A stretch of DNA of 64,000 bases from Streptomyces sp. NRRL S-337 (GCF_000720175.1 NZ_JOIX01000023.1:1-64000), one strand, 5' to 3'. Positions 28,668-38,699 are shown, numbered from the stretch's first letter. The notes: generated by a model not told the origin, from the sequence alone. Made by a program: numbers and translations.

Positions 28668-29867
28668 CTACTTGGCTTCGATGAGCTTCAGTTCGGGGTG
28701 GGCGGTGCCGCCCTCGATGGCCGTCGAGGAGAGGTGGGAGACGACGCGCTCGTCGATCGGGTCGTTGGCGGGGTCCTCGTGGACGACCAGGTGCTCGTAA
28801 GTCGTCGCGCGCTGCGCCGGGACCCGGCCCGCCTTGCGGATCAGGTCGATGATCTCCATGCGGTTGGAGCGGTGCTTCGCACCGGCCGAGGAGACGACGT
28901 TCTCCTCCAGCATGATGGAGCCCAGATCGTCCGCGCCGTAGTGGAGCGACAGCTGGCCGATCTCCTTGCCGGTGGTCAGCCAGGAGCCCTGGATGTGGGC
29001 GACGTTGTCGAAGAAGATCCGGGCGAGCGCGATCATCCGCAGGTACTCGAAGATCGTGGCCTGCGTCTGGCCCTTCAGGTGGTTGTTCTCGGGCTGGTAG
29101 GTGTACGGGATGAAGGCGCGGAAGCCGCCCGTACGGTCCTGGACGTCGCGGATCATCCGGAGGTGCTCGATCCGCTCGGCGTTGGTCTCGCCGGTGCCCA
29201 TGAGCATCGTGGAGGTCGATTCGACGCCCAGGTTGTGGGCCGCCTCCATGATTTCCAGCCAGCGCTCGCCGGACTCCTTCAGGGGAGCGATGGCCTTACG
29301 GGGGCGGGCGGGGAGCAGTTCGGCACCGGCGCCGGCGAAGGAGTCGAGGCCGGCGGCGTGGATCCGCTGGATCGCCTCCTCGATCGACACCCCGGAGATG
29401 CGGGCCATGTGCTCGACCTCGGAGGCGCCGAGGGAGTGGATGACCAGCTGCGGGAATTCCTTCTTGATGGCCGAGAAGTGCTTCTCGTAGTACTCGACGC
29501 CGTAGTCGGGGTGGTGGCCGCCCTGGAACATGATCTGGGTGCCGCCCAGCTCCACCGTCTCCGCGCAGCGCCGCAGGATGTCGTCCAGGTCCCGCGTCCA
29601 CCCCTTGGCGGTGTCCTTGGGCGCGGCGTAGAAGGCGCAGAACTTGCAGGCCGTCACGCACACGTTGGTGTAGTTGATGTTGCGTTCGATGATGTACGTC
29701 GCGATGTGCTCGGTGCCGGCGTAGCGGCGGCGGCGTACGGCGTCGGCGGCCCGGCCCAGCGCGTGCAGCGGCGCGGAGCGGTACAGGTCGAGCGCTTCCT
29801 CCGGCGTGATGCGGCCGCCCTGCGCGGCGCGGTCGAGTACGGACTGGAGGTCGGCGTTCTCGGTCAC
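28668..29867 (-). CDS. mqnC: cyclic dehypoxanthine futalosine synthase (radical SAM)
   Basis: 399 residues. Radical SAM enzyme that converts dehypoxanthine futalosine to its cyclic form in the futalosine pathway. The 4Fe-4S motif is C70-V-T-A-C74-K-F-C77, followed by AFYAAPKDTAKGW. Full family length with the C-terminal segment HRSNRMEIIDLIRKAG. GTG 29867 is preceded by aaggga and gives the expected start VTENADLQSVLDRAA; longer readings add a Val/Thr/Arg-rich unconserved leader. It leads a two-gene unit with the gene at 27885. Confidence 0.95.
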   Translation of the reverse strand: MTENADLQSVLDRAAQGGRITPEEALDLYRSAPLHALGRAADAVRRRRYAGTEHIATYIIERNINYTNVCVTACKFCAFYAAPKDTAKGWTRDLDDILRRCAETVELGGTQIMFQGGHHPDYGVEYYEKHFSAIKKEFPQLVIHSLGASEVEHMARISGVSIEEAIQRIHAAGLDSFAGAGAELLPARPRKAIAPLKESGERWLEIMEAAHNLGVESTSTMLMGTGETNAERIEHLRMIRDVQDRTGGFRAFIPYTYQPENNHLKGQTQATIFEYLRMIALARIFFDNVAHIQGSWLTTGKEIGQLSLHYGADDLGSIMLEENVVSSAGAKHRSNRMEIIDLIRKAGRVPAQRATTYEHLVVHEDPANDPIDERVVSHLSSTAIEGGTAHPELKLIEAK

Positions 29868-30000
29868 CGGGGCTTCCCTTTCGCAGGCGGGCATCACGAC
29901 GGACCCAGCGTACGTCAGCCCACCGACAGCCCCTTGGCAGCCCCTGACGACTGACCTGACGACTGCCCTGGTCACCGAGCTGGCCACCGAGGCCACTGAG

Positions 30001-30060
30001 CTGGCCGCTGGTCTGGTCGTTGGCCTGGCCGCTGGCCTGACCGCTGGTCTGGTCGCTGGT
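30001..30060. repeat. 12-bp tandem repeat, 5 copies
   Basis: Five copies of a degenerate 12-mer (ctggccgctggt type) in the 291-base gap between the mqnC start and the kinase stop. No gene is seen in this gap. Confidence 0.8.
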
Positions 30061-30158
30061 CCGACCACGCGGCGGCCCGGTGGCCTCGCCCTTCACTTCT
30101 TCGGGCCGGGGCGCTCAATGCTTCAGGCCGGGGCGCTCACTCCTTCGGACCGGGTCGC

Positions 30159-32084
30159 TCACTTCTTCGTCAGTGTGGCCTTCGGTGTGCCGCCCCCCGG
30201 GTCGTCCGAGGTGAACGCGATCGTGGTGCCGTCCTTGGCGAGCGTGTACGTCACCCGGGACTTGTTGCCGGTGCAGCCCGGTCCCTGTTTGCCGTCGGGG
30301 CGCTCCAGGAGGATCAGGCGCTGGTCGGTCGCGGATTCCAGTTTCGCCTTGACCTCGCAGACCACCAGGACCGCGTCGTAGGTGGTGTGGATGACGTAGT
30401 CGCCCTTGCCACCGGCGGTGATGGTGCTGGTCATGGTGCCGTTGGGGATGCCGTGCGACGTGGTGATGCTGCCCGTCCAGGTGCCGAGGAACGGCTTGGC
30501 GACGGCGAGCGGGCCGTCGTAGCCACCGGGGTCGGTGGGGCGGCCGGACGGTGTGTGGGTGGTTGCCGGCGGCTTGGCGCCGGCCTGGTTGCCGCCGGCG
30601 GCGTCACCGCCCGTCTTGGGCAGCAGGGTGAAGACGAAGGCCGCGGTCGTCGCGGCGGCCACCGCACCGGCCACCGAGAGGACGAGCGTGCAGCTCACGC
30701 GGCGCGGACGGTCCGGGTCCTTGCCGCCGACCGCCCCGGTGAGCGCGACCCGCCGCTCCTTCGGAACGGGCTGGGCAAAGGGCGGCGCCAGGGGCTGCGG
30801 ACCGGCCTGTGCACCGGCCTGTGCACCAGGCTGCCCCGGGAGGAGACCACCCGCGCCACCGCCCACGCCATTACCCGTGCCACTGCCCGCACCGCCGCCC
30901 CCGCTGCGGCCCGCGCCGCCGCCCGTACCGCCGCCCGTGTCGGTCGGTAGGCCGGCGAGGTCGGGGGCGGTCGGGAGGTGGGTCCCGCCGGAGTAGCCGG
31001 CCCCCGGCCCCTGCGCCGGCAGGTCCTCGAACGGCACCAGCCCGGACCCGGCCTCCCGCGCCCCGGCCCCTCCTGACACAGCCGCCCCCGCTCCTCCGGA
31101 CACAGCCGCCCCGGCCCCTCCGGACACAGCCGCCCCCGCCCCGGCCGTCCCCGCCCCACCGTCCCCCGCATCAAAGTTCAGGTCGAGGTTCAGCAGTTCC
31201 ACGGCCCGGCGGCTGACCCGTTCGACCAGGGGGCCGGGCAGCCAGCCGGCTCGTACGAGGTCCACCGCGCCGCCGCTGCCCTCGCCCGTGAGGCGGGCCG
31301 CGAGGTCGGCCGGGGCGGGGCGGTCCGCCGGGTTCTTGGCGAGGCAGCGGGTGACCAACTCCCGCAGTTCACCGTCCAGTTGGGGTCCGAGTTCGGGTTC
31401 CTCGTGGACGACCTTGTAGAGCAGGGCGGCGGAGGAGTCGCCCGGGAAGGGGCTGGTGCCGGTCGCCGCGTACGCGAGGACCGCGCCCAGCGAGAAGACG
31501 TCGGCGGCGCCCGCCGCGTCCTTCCCGAGGATCTGTTCCGGCGCCATGTAGCCGGGGGATCCCACCGAGACCCCGGTGGTGGTGAGGGATGCGGTGCCCT
31601 CCGTGGCCCGCGCGATGCCGAAGTCGATCAGTACCGGGCCGTCCAGCGTCAGCAGCACGTTGGACGGTTTGACGTCCCGGTGGACGAGGCCGAGCGCGTG
31701 GACGGCGGCCAGGGCCTCGGCCAGTCCGGCGCCCAGCACCCGTACGGAGCGTTCGGCCAGCGGCCCGTACTCGGTGACGGCCTGGGTGAGCGACGGCCCG
31801 GCGACGTAGCCGGTGGCGACCCAGGGGACGGCGGCGTCCGGGTCGGCGTCCAGTACGGGCGCGGTCCAGGCGCCGCCGACCCGCCGCGCCGACTCGATCT
31901 CCCGCCGGAAGCGGGCGCGGAACTGGTCGTCGACGGCGAAGTGGGCGTGCACGACCTTCACGGCGACCGTGCGGCCGCCGGCGCTGCGGCCCAGATAGAC
32001 CCGCCCCATACCGCCCGCGCCGAGCCGGCCGAGCAGCCGGTACCCGCCCAGTACCCGCGGATCGTCCCCTGACAGCGGCTCCAT
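30159..32084 (-). CDS. membrane Ser/Thr protein kinase with extracellular domain
   Basis: 641 residues. Hanks-type kinase domain in the first 270: ATP loop GAGGMGRVYLG, VAVKVV lysine, catalytic HRDVKPSN, DFGIA and SPGYMAPE. A Gly/Ala/Pro linker (about 310-460) contains the eight-residue unit AAVSGGAG three times in tandem. One membrane helix at about 465-488 (Val/Ala-rich), then an exported domain of about 130 residues (LGTWTGSITTSHG onward) with two Cys, probably a ligand sensor. ATG 32084 has a strong ggggagg site. Neighbouring mqn genes are unrelated in mechanism; the target is unknown. Confidence 0.92.
   Translation of the reverse strand: MEPLSGDDPRVLGGYRLLGRLGAGGMGRVYLGRSAGGRTVAVKVVHAHFAVDDQFRARFRREIESARRVGGAWTAPVLDADPDAAVPWVATGYVAGPSLTQAVTEYGPLAERSVRVLGAGLAEALAAVHALGLVHRDVKPSNVLLTLDGPVLIDFGIARATEGTASLTTTGVSVGSPGYMAPEQILGKDAAGAADVFSLGAVLAYAATGTSPFPGDSSAALLYKVVHEEPELGPQLDGELRELVTRCLAKNPADRPAPADLAARLTGEGSGGAVDLVRAGWLPGPLVERVSRRAVELLNLDLNFDAGDGGAGTAGAGAAVSGGAGAAVSGGAGAAVSGGAGAREAGSGLVPFEDLPAQGPGAGYSGGTHLPTAPDLAGLPTDTGGGTGGGAGRSGGGGAGSGTGNGVGGGAGGLLPGQPGAQAGAQAGPQPLAPPFAQPVPKERRVALTGAVGGKDPDRPRRVSCTLVLSVAGAVAAATTAAFVFTLLPKTGGDAAGGNQAGAKPPATTHTPSGRPTDPGGYDGPLAVAKPFLGTWTGSITTSHGIPNGTMTSTITAGGKGDYVIHTTYDAVLVVCEVKAKLESATDQRLILLERPDGKQGPGCTGNKSRVTYTLAKDGTTIAFTSDDPGGGTPKATLTKK
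31075..31146 (-). repeat. 24-bp in-frame tandem repeat, 3 copies
   Basis: Units at 31075, 31099 and 31123 in the kinase linker, coding for AAVSGGAG. The unit length equals that of the GNAT repeat but the sequence is unrelated. Confidence 0.9.
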
Positions 32085-32179
32085 GGCCCCGCCTCCCCCT
32101 CGATACGGCGGCCCCAGCTTAGGACCCCGGGGCGGCGGGGCGGTGGGCACGGAGCACGGGGCACCAGGGCGGAGGGCGC

Positions 32180-32221
32180 AGGCACCCGGGAGGAGGGCAC
32201 AGGCACCCGGGAGGAGGGCAC
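32180..32221. repeat. 21-bp tandem repeat, 2 perfect copies
   Basis: aggcacccgggaggagggca plus c, twice, with decayed flanking copies, in the 183-base gap between mqnA and the kinase. The purine core resembles a ribosome site but no gene follows. Confidence 0.8.
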
Positions 32222-32267
32222 GGGCACCGGGACACGGGGCACCGGGGCAAGGGCCTCGGTTCAGCGG

Positions 32268-33173
<906 letters not shown>

Positions 33174-33320
33174 CTAGACCCGGCGGTGGTGGACCGGGGC
33201 GCCGGGGGCGGCGTATGGACGTTAGTGCTGACGGTTAAACGTGATCTTTGGCTCTTCCGCCTCACGAGTCCACCATGCTACGCTCAGCGCAAGTTGCAGT
33301 TTGGTTTCCCTTGCAGTACA

Positions 33321-33350
33321 GAGCCTGCGGAGCATGTGACCCGCGGGCTC
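33321..33350 (+). promoter_or_regulatory. hairpin plus T-run in the cold-shock 5' leader
   Basis: gagcctgcgg (33321-33330) pairs with ccgcgggctc (33341-33350), one G-T pair, then ttgtagttt. It looks like an intrinsic terminator but lies 63 bases before the cold-shock start, so it may be an attenuator or temperature-sensitive leader. A long structured leader is usual for csp genes. Confidence 0.5.
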
Positions 33351-33413
33351 TTGTAGTTTCAGACTTCTTTGCAGGTTCTGGAGCAGGGCAACCCTTTGGC
33401 CCAAGGAGGGCTT

Positions 33414-33617
33414 ATGGCTACCGGAACCGTCAAGTGGTTCAACGCTGAAAAGGGCTTCGGCTTCATCGCCCAGGACGGCGGCGGCCCGGATGTCTTCGTC
33501 CACTACTCGGCGATCAACGCCTCTGGTTTCCGCTCCCTGGAGGAGAACCAGCAGGTGAACTTCGACGTCACGCAGGGCCCGAAGGGTCCGCAGGCGGAGA
33601 ACGTCACGCCGGTCTAA
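33414..33617 (+). CDS. cold-shock protein, CspA family
   Basis: 67-residue single cold-shock (OB-fold) domain that binds single-stranded RNA/DNA. RNP1 (KGFGFIAQD) and RNP2 (DVFVHYSAI) are intact and it opens [15 protein letters not shown]. Strong site aaggagg before ATG 33414. Streptomyces carry many paralogues, so I give no symbol. A hairpin terminator follows at 33664. Confidence 0.97.
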   Translation: MATGTVKWFNAEKGFGFIAQDGGGPDVFVHYSAINASGFRSLEENQQVNFDVTQGPKGPQAENVTPV

Positions 33618-33663
33618 GTTGCCCGGCCCGGAATTCTTCCAGGTCGCTTCAACGTAGTACCCA

Positions 33664-33704
33664 AGGAGCCCTGCTCCGCCACTTCGGTGGCGAGCGGGGC
33701 TCCT
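33664..33704 (+). terminator. terminator of the cold-shock gene
   Basis: Long hairpin with ttcg loop: aggagccc...cgccac pairs with gtggcg...gggctcct, with small internal mismatches, 47 bases after the stop. Confidence 0.85.
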
Positions 33705-33779
33705 GCCTTATGCACCACCTATGCACCACCTTCTCCCTGACATTGTGCGCCGAGGGTTCATGGCGCATACATGTCACCT

Positions 33780-33905
33780 CTGAATGCCGCCGCACCCCGA
33801 ATCTCGGCGCGCACCCGAATGCGGCCGCATGCCCGAATGCCGCCGCCCCTCCGCCGCACCTCTGAATACGGCCGGCCGCGTGCCCGAATGCGGCCGCCTG
33901 CGGCG
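33780..33905. repeat. degenerate repeats, cccgaatgcggccgc type
   Basis: Five or six decayed copies of a unit of about 20 bases built on (c/t)(c/t)gaatgc(g/c)gccgc fill 33780-33905. With a tatgcaccacc doublet at about 33709-33730, they are the only structure in the gap 33618-34113. Confidence 0.6.
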
Positions 33906-34113
33906 CCTTTCCGGCAGTCACTCATGGCATGTTGATGAACTTTTCCCGGCGCGGGCATTACGCCCGATGGCCTTGGAGCGCCAGGCGAGGCGGGTACCGG
34001 CGCGCCCATCCGAGGGCAGCCGACACGCGGCAAACAAATGTGCGATAAATGCACGCCAAAGTGATCACGGAAAGTGGTCACATGACAACATGACGCGCCC
34101 TACCGTGGGCAGA

Positions 34114-34251
34114 ATGAGCGAGCAGTTGCCTCCGCAGAAGCCCTGCCCCGACTGCTGCGGCAGAGGAACCGTGGACTGGGAAACACCGGCCGGCGACAAG
34201 GTCACCACGCAGTGCTCCGGGTGCGGCGGCACCGGCACCGTCCTTGCGTAG
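34114..34251 (+). CDS. small zinc-finger protein with two CxxCxGxG motifs
   Basis: 45 residues. Two DnaJ-type cysteine motifs, CPDCCGRG and CSGCGGTG, are spaced to bind one zinc ion. Such mini-proteins are common in Streptomyces; their role is unknown. Start chosen at ATG 34114 (MSEQLPPQKPCPDC); an ATG at 34090 would add eight residues. The ribosome site is weak either way. It precedes another Cys-rich gene by 19 bases, so they may be one unit. Confidence 0.75.
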   Translation: MSEQLPPQKPCPDCCGRGTVDWETPAGDKVTTQCSGCGGTGTVLA

Positions 34252-34270
34252 AGGAGACGAAGGCGACGTC

Positions 34271-34597
34271 ATGCCAGCAGGATCATCAGCGGCCTTCGGC
34301 AGGAACGGGAAGCCGGTCGGGCTGGACGCGCAGTACGTCGGCAGGCTGCCGTGCTGCCACTGCGGCATACGGTCGATGAAGCTGCCCGGGCGTCAGGGCG
34401 GGGTGTGCATCCCGTGTTACGCCGACGAGTGCGCCGCGGTCGGCCGGCGGGCGGCGACGGCCGGCGGCTGGGTCGCCGCGAGTTTCGTGGGTGATCCGTG
34501 TCTGGCGTGCGGTTCGCGGGCCGTGGACGCGAACGGCTGGGCGTTCTGGTGCAACTCCTGCGAGATGCAGACGGCGGTGGCACTGCCGCCGCAGTAA
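34271..34597 (+). CDS. small Cys-rich zinc-ribbon-like protein
   Basis: 108 residues with four Cys pairs: CCHC, CIPC, CLAC and CNSC, consistent with two zinc ribbons. The ATG at 34271 follows aggagacgaagg. I do not recognise the family beyond the motif. A short hairpin follows. Confidence 0.75.
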   Translation: MPAGSSAAFGRNGKPVGLDAQYVGRLPCCHCGIRSMKLPGRQGGVCIPCYADECAAVGRRAATAGGWVAASFVGDPCLACGSRAVDANGWAFWCNSCEMQTAVALPPQ

Positions 34598-34600
34598 CGG

Positions 34601-34618
34601 GGCGACCTTCAGGTCGCC
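34601..34618 (+). terminator. short terminator hairpin
   Basis: ggcgacc...ggtcgcc with a four-base loop, directly after the stop of the Cys-rich gene. Confidence 0.6.
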
Positions 34619-34734
34619 ACGGGGTCGCGGCTGCCCCGTTGGTTGCCCTGTCTACCACCCGCTCCGCGGGTAGCGTGGGCCGTAAGGCATGACCTGAGCC
34701 TGACACGATCCGCACGAGCCGTTACGCCTCCGCC

Positions 34735-37440
34735 ATGTTCAACAGCCGAGCAGATTCCGAGCACAGCCTGTCGGCGCCGCTGCCGGCGCCCCGGTACGTG
34801 GGCTGGTGGTGGTGGAGCGGCCTCGGCTTCGCGGGGCTGACGGCCGCCCTGTGGCAGGCGGGTGAGGGCCGGCCGGCATGGGCGGGCGGCGGCCTCGTCG
34901 GCTTCGTGGGCCAGGTCTTCGGTGGCGTCGGCGCGGTCTTCAAGCCGACGAAGCCCGGTGGCGCCTCGATCGGCTCGCGACTGGCGTTCCTTCTGATCCT
35001 GCTGGTGCTGCTGTATTTCCTGTGGCGGGCGACGCGCGCATGGCTGGCGTACAAGCCCGGCGCCGTGGACGTCCAGCAGTTGGAGGACGCCACCCCGGAG
35101 GGCACGCCGAAGCCGAGCGATGTGGACCTCACCGCCAGGCTCCGCCGCCGCCTCTCCGACAGCAGCATGTACCCGCCGGCCACACTCCCTGCCCAGGCCC
35201 CCGCCGAGTCCTTCCTGGAACTGCTCGGCGACGTCGAGATCGACCCCGACAAGCTGGGCACCGCGCTGCCGAAGCTGCTCAGCCGGCTGCGCCCCAAGCT
35301 GGCCTACCGCGTCAGCGGCGTCCTGCAGTACCACCAAGGCCGGCCGGACCCGTACGGCATGACGGTCACGGTCACCGCATTCCTCTTCGGCGGCTCACGG
35401 GCGAAGGACGTCTGGGGCAGCGACTGGGACGACGTCATCCGCAAGGCGGGCAGCTGGACCATCAGCACGCTGCTGCCGGTCACCCGCGCGGGCCGGCTGC
35501 CGCCCTGGCGCCGCTGGTGGGGCCAGGAGATCAAACCCGAGCTGTACGAGGCGTACCAGGAGGCGAACGCGCTGAGCCGCGCGGGCCGCCACCACGAGGC
35601 GCTGGAGCAGTACTTCACCGCCGTACGCCTGGATCCGGTCAATCCCTACCTCCGGGCCGAACTGGCCGAGACCCAGGAGAAGATGGGCCTGCACATCGAT
35701 GCGCTGGACACCTGCCAGCGTGCGCTCACCCTCGACGGGCAGAGCGTGCGCGGATACCGCAAACGGCTGTGGCTGAGCCACTGGAATCCGCATCCGCGGC
35801 GGCTGCGCTACTTCCTGCACCCGCGCCTGTACCGGGAACTGATCGGCCTCCGGTACCGCAATTCGATCATTCTGGGAACGGCCGAGACGACCGCCCGGCA
35901 ATGGGTCGCGGGAGCGGGCGCCCACGGCTGGCAGACCTGCGAGAACCTGATTCCGCTGTTCGTGGAGCGCTACTGGCCGGCGGCCCTCGGAGTGGCCCCG
36001 CGCATTCCGCTGCGCCGGAAACCGCGGAAGGAGCGGAAAGAGGCGGCCCAGAATTCGCTCGAAAAGACGTTGCGGAGAGAGAATCCGGCGGAAATCCGGG
36101 TCGTGATGCAGCGCATCGCGCTGCAGGAGACGGCACGCCTCGCCGCGGATGACGCCTGGGCCCGCATCTGGCTGTACTGGCCGGGCCGGTTGTGGAGTTG
36201 GATCCGGTTCTTCTGGCCGGCCTCCTACTACCAGAGCGTGCGCGGGGCGCCCTCGCCCGTCACCCGCGGCGCCTTCCACATCAACCGCAGGGTGTGGGCG
36301 CCGCTGCAGCTGACCTGGGCGACCCACGCGTACGACGCCTCCATCGAGCAGGGCCCCCGGACCACGCCCCCGTACAAGTGGCGGTGGCCCTACACCTGGC
36401 GTCTCCCGGTCAGCCGGCTCGACTGGGCGCAGCTGAACATCTGGTCCCTCCGTTGGCGGCTCAGTCTCTCGGCGCTCCTCTGGGCCCGTCGCGACTGGCA
36501 CACGCACTACAACGCCGCATGCGTGTATGCCGTGGCCCTGAACGCGACCCACTGGGACGCGGCCGACCAGGGGAAGCTTGTCGGGCGGGCCATCGCCCGT
36601 CTCGACCATGCGGTCCAGGCCACCCGGGGCAAGGCCGCCACCGTCGAGCGGTCCTGGCTGGTCGAGGAGGACCCGGACCTGGCGTTGCTGCGGGACCGGG
36701 AGAGCCCTGGGAACCAGCTCTTCACCAACTTCGTGCGGACGATGTACCCGAGCGCGGAGACGTTCGAGCAGAGCGCGCCCAGCAGCCGTACCGAAGCGCA
36801 GTTGCGGGCCTACGACTACCAGCTTCTCGAAGAGATCGCCAAGCTCATGCAGGAGGTCTGGAACCGGCGCTGCGAGCAGGGGGCCGCGGATATTCAGCGT
36901 GCGACGGAATGGCTTCGGACCGAGCGCAGCATCTGGAAGTCCGTATGGGAAATCGCCGATCCGGGCAGCAGACGCAGATGGCAGGACCGGGTGAGTTTCA
37001 TCCGCTACCTGCAGGCGAACTGCCAGCCCGTGGCGGCGTCCACGCTGGGTTTCCCGCCCCCGCTGGTTCGGGAGGAAACGGCCACGCAGAACGGTAACCT
37101 CGATTCGCGCACGATCGAGGAACGGCTGACCACGCTCCAGCACGACCTGGAATTGCGACGGCTGCTCGCCCGCGCGAACGGTCCTCTCGCCCGGCCTTAC
37201 GCGAACTGCCAGCAGGGCCAGCGGGTGCTGCGGGAGGCCGCGGCGGACGGGGTGACCCGGCTGGACGCGAAGCTGGTCCAGCGGCTGGCCACGGGCTACG
37301 CGGCGGCCTGGCAGACCCTCGACGACTGGCTGGCGGGCGAGGCCGACCACCGGGCGTTCCACCAGGCGGTGAAGGACGTACCCCAGCTGACGCGCCGCCG
37401 CGTCACCGCGCTCCACGAGGCGAAAACGTTGCGGATTTGA
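34735..37440 (+). CDS. large membrane TPR-like protein, unknown
   Basis: 901 residues. Two N-terminal membrane segments: one Trp-rich (YVGWWWWSGLGFAGLTAALW, 21-40) and one at about 83-99. A soluble domain (about 110-265) follows, then two or three TPR-like helical repeats at about 268-335 (ALSRAGRHHEALEQYFTAVRLDP and the next unit), and a very Trp- and Arg-rich region to the end, with perhaps another TPR-like piece near 590. The topology suggests an inner-membrane anchor with a cytosolic scaffold. No enzyme motif is seen. ATG 34735 lacks a clear ribosome site. Its 3' end overlaps the convergent DUF397 gene by 38 bases. It borders the whiJ-like locus and may belong to it. Confidence 0.8.
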   Translation: MFNSRADSEHSLSAPLPAPRYVGWWWWSGLGFAGLTAALWQAGEGRPAWAGGGLVGFVGQVFGGVGAVFKPTKPGGASIGSRLAFLLILLVLLYFLWRATRAWLAYKPGAVDVQQLEDATPEGTPKPSDVDLTARLRRRLSDSSMYPPATLPAQAPAESFLELLGDVEIDPDKLGTALPKLLSRLRPKLAYRVSGVLQYHQGRPDPYGMTVTVTAFLFGGSRAKDVWGSDWDDVIRKAGSWTISTLLPVTRAGRLPPWRRWWGQEIKPELYEAYQEANALSRAGRHHEALEQYFTAVRLDPVNPYLRAELAETQEKMGLHIDALDTCQRALTLDGQSVRGYRKRLWLSHWNPHPRRLRYFLHPRLYRELIGLRYRNSIILGTAETTARQWVAGAGAHGWQTCENLIPLFVERYWPAALGVAPRIPLRRKPRKERKEAAQNSLEKTLRRENPAEIRVVMQRIALQETARLAADDAWARIWLYWPGRLWSWIRFFWPASYYQSVRGAPSPVTRGAFHINRRVWAPLQLTWATHAYDASIEQGPRTTPPYKWRWPYTWRLPVSRLDWAQLNIWSLRWRLSLSALLWARRDWHTHYNAACVYAVALNATHWDAADQGKLVGRAIARLDHAVQATRGKAATVERSWLVEEDPDLALLRDRESPGNQLFTNFVRTMYPSAETFEQSAPSSRTEAQLRAYDYQLLEEIAKLMQEVWNRRCEQGAADIQRATEWLRTERSIWKSVWEIADPGSRRRWQDRVSFIRYLQANCQPVAASTLGFPPPLVREETATQNGNLDSRTIEERLTTLQHDLELRRLLARANGPLARPYANCQQGQRVLREAAADGVTRLDAKLVQRLATGYAAAWQTLDDWLAGEADHRAFHQAVKDVPQLTRRRVTALHEAKTLRI

Positions 37441-37867
37441 CCGCCGCCACGAAGCCGGTCCAGGCATCCGCCTGGATGAGCAGGGCGGGGCCGGCGGGGT
37501 TCTTGGAGTCACGGACGGGGACGAGGCCGCCGGTTGCGGTGTCGGCGACTTCGAGGCAATCCCCTCCGGATACGTTGCTGTAGCTGGCCTTACGCCAGCG
37601 GGCAGCACCGGGAAAACCATCGGCGACCTCGATGCATTCGCCGCCATCGCCGTTGCTATGGCTCGACTTACGCCACTGGGCAGCGCCCCTGAACCCCTCC
37701 GCCACTTCGATGCAGTCTCCACCGCTGCCGTTGCTGTAACTGGATTTACGCCACTGCGCGGCGCCCACGAAGCCTTCCGCCACTTCGATGCAGTTCCCCC
37801 CGGAACCGTTGCTGTAGCTGCTCTTCCTCCAGTGTGCTGTGCGCAAGTCAGGCTGGTTGATGGCCAT
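37403..37867 (-). CDS. DUF397 protein with four tandem N-terminal units
   Basis: 154 residues, about twice the normal DUF397 length (60-80). A 26-residue unit starting WRKSSYSN occurs at residues 13-38, 39-64 and 65-90, and a fourth time (91 on) followed by the usual ending VRDSKNPAGPALLIQADAW. DUF397 genes in actinomycetes lie beside XRE/DUF5753 regulators, as here: its start overlaps the regulator's stop by 20 bases. In S. coelicolor the whiJ partner SCO4542 is such a protein. Probably a regulator-binding partner; the effect of four units is unknown. The 3' end overlaps the convergent TPR gene. Confidence 0.93.
   Translation of the reverse strand: MAINQPDLRTAHWRKSSYSNGSGGNCIEVAEGFVGAAQWRKSSYSNGSGGDCIEVAEGFRGAAQWRKSSHSNGDGGECIEVADGFPGAARWRKASYSNVSGGDCLEVADTATGGLVPVRDSKNPAGPALLIQADAWTGFVAAVKSATFSPRGAR
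37598..37831 (-). repeat. 78-bp in-frame repeat, 3 full copies plus partial
   Basis: The DUF397 gene carries three full 78-bp units and the start of a fourth (to about 37544). The DNA is more diverged than the GNAT repeat, so this duplication is older. Confidence 0.9.
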
Positions 37868-38699
37868 TTCGGAGATCCTCAGCCGCATCCTCGACAAGGG
37901 CGAGGGACGCCTCAGGCGGCAGTGCGGCGGCCCTGAGCCGATCGTACGACCTGCGGTACTCCTTCACGAGAGCCGGATCGTCGATGGTGTCACCGGTGTG
38001 GAGCGACTCGGTGTAGACCAGCGGCGGGGCGTCGGAGAACGTCATGATCATGGCGGTACCGAGCATGAACGGATGCGCCCCGCAGTTCCACGGGAGCACC
38101 TGTGGAGTGATGCGACAGCGCCGGGCCAACGCGGAGATGTGGTCGAGCTGTTCGGCCATCGCGTCCGCCGGGAGGATCGGCAGCCGTAGCAGCGATTCGT
38201 GCAGGATCACCCAGTACTCGGGCCTGACCGGGTCGTCGAAGAGCCTGGCTCGCGCCAGTCGGGCATTGACCTTGGCGTCCGTCTCCTCAAGTGGCTCCAC
38301 GGGATGCGTGGCCCGGATGACCGCCCGCGCGTATGCGTCGGTCTGCAACAGACCGGGGATGAGGCTGGGGCACCATTCCTCGATGAGGTCCGCGTGCTTC
38401 TCAGCCTCCAGGATCTTCTCGAAGTACTCCGCATGCCCGCTCCGCCGCGCCTTCCGCGCATCCTCGCACCGCCGCTCGAAGAACCCGTCCGTGTCCAGCA
38501 CGCGATCGACATGCCGGGCGAGGTCCAACGGCATCCGCCGGGTCCCCCGCTCGATCTCGCTGAGGTAGCTCGCCCCGTAGAAGCTGCCGTCGACCGTTTC
38601 CTGGAGCGTGCGGCCCGCGGCCTCCCGCTTCCAGCGCAGCTCGGCGCCGTAGAAGGCGGGGACGCTCGCCGAGCCGTCAACGTCTTTGCGTGCGGGCAT
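37848..38699 (-). CDS. XRE-family regulator with DUF5753, WhiJ-like
   Basis: 283 residues. Helix-turn-helix of the XRE type at about 16-70 (LRWKREAAGRTLQETVDGS...YLSEIERGTRRMP), then a DUF5753 effector domain (about 90-270; IPGLLQTDAYARAV is typical). WhiJ of S. coelicolor has this layout and represses developmental genes; the DUF397 gene downstream and the HATPase gene upstream complete a whiJ/abaA-type locus. ATG 38699. Orthology to WhiJ itself rather than to one of its many paralogues is inferred. Confidence 0.93.
   Translation of the reverse strand: MPARKDVDGSASVPAFYGAELRWKREAAGRTLQETVDGSFYGASYLSEIERGTRRMPLDLARHVDRVLDTDGFFERRCEDARKARRSGHAEYFEKILEAEKHADLIEEWCPSLIPGLLQTDAYARAVIRATHPVEPLEETDAKVNARLARARLFDDPVRPEYWVILHESLLRLPILPADAMAEQLDHISALARRCRITPQVLPWNCGAHPFMLGTAMIMTFSDAPPLVYTESLHTGDTIDDPALVKEYRRSYDRLRAAALPPEASLALVEDAAEDLRNGHQPA

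Noticed and set aside
37598..37831. CRISPR-like array
   Set aside because: The repeats are in-frame codon repeats of a DUF397 protein with no unique spacers.
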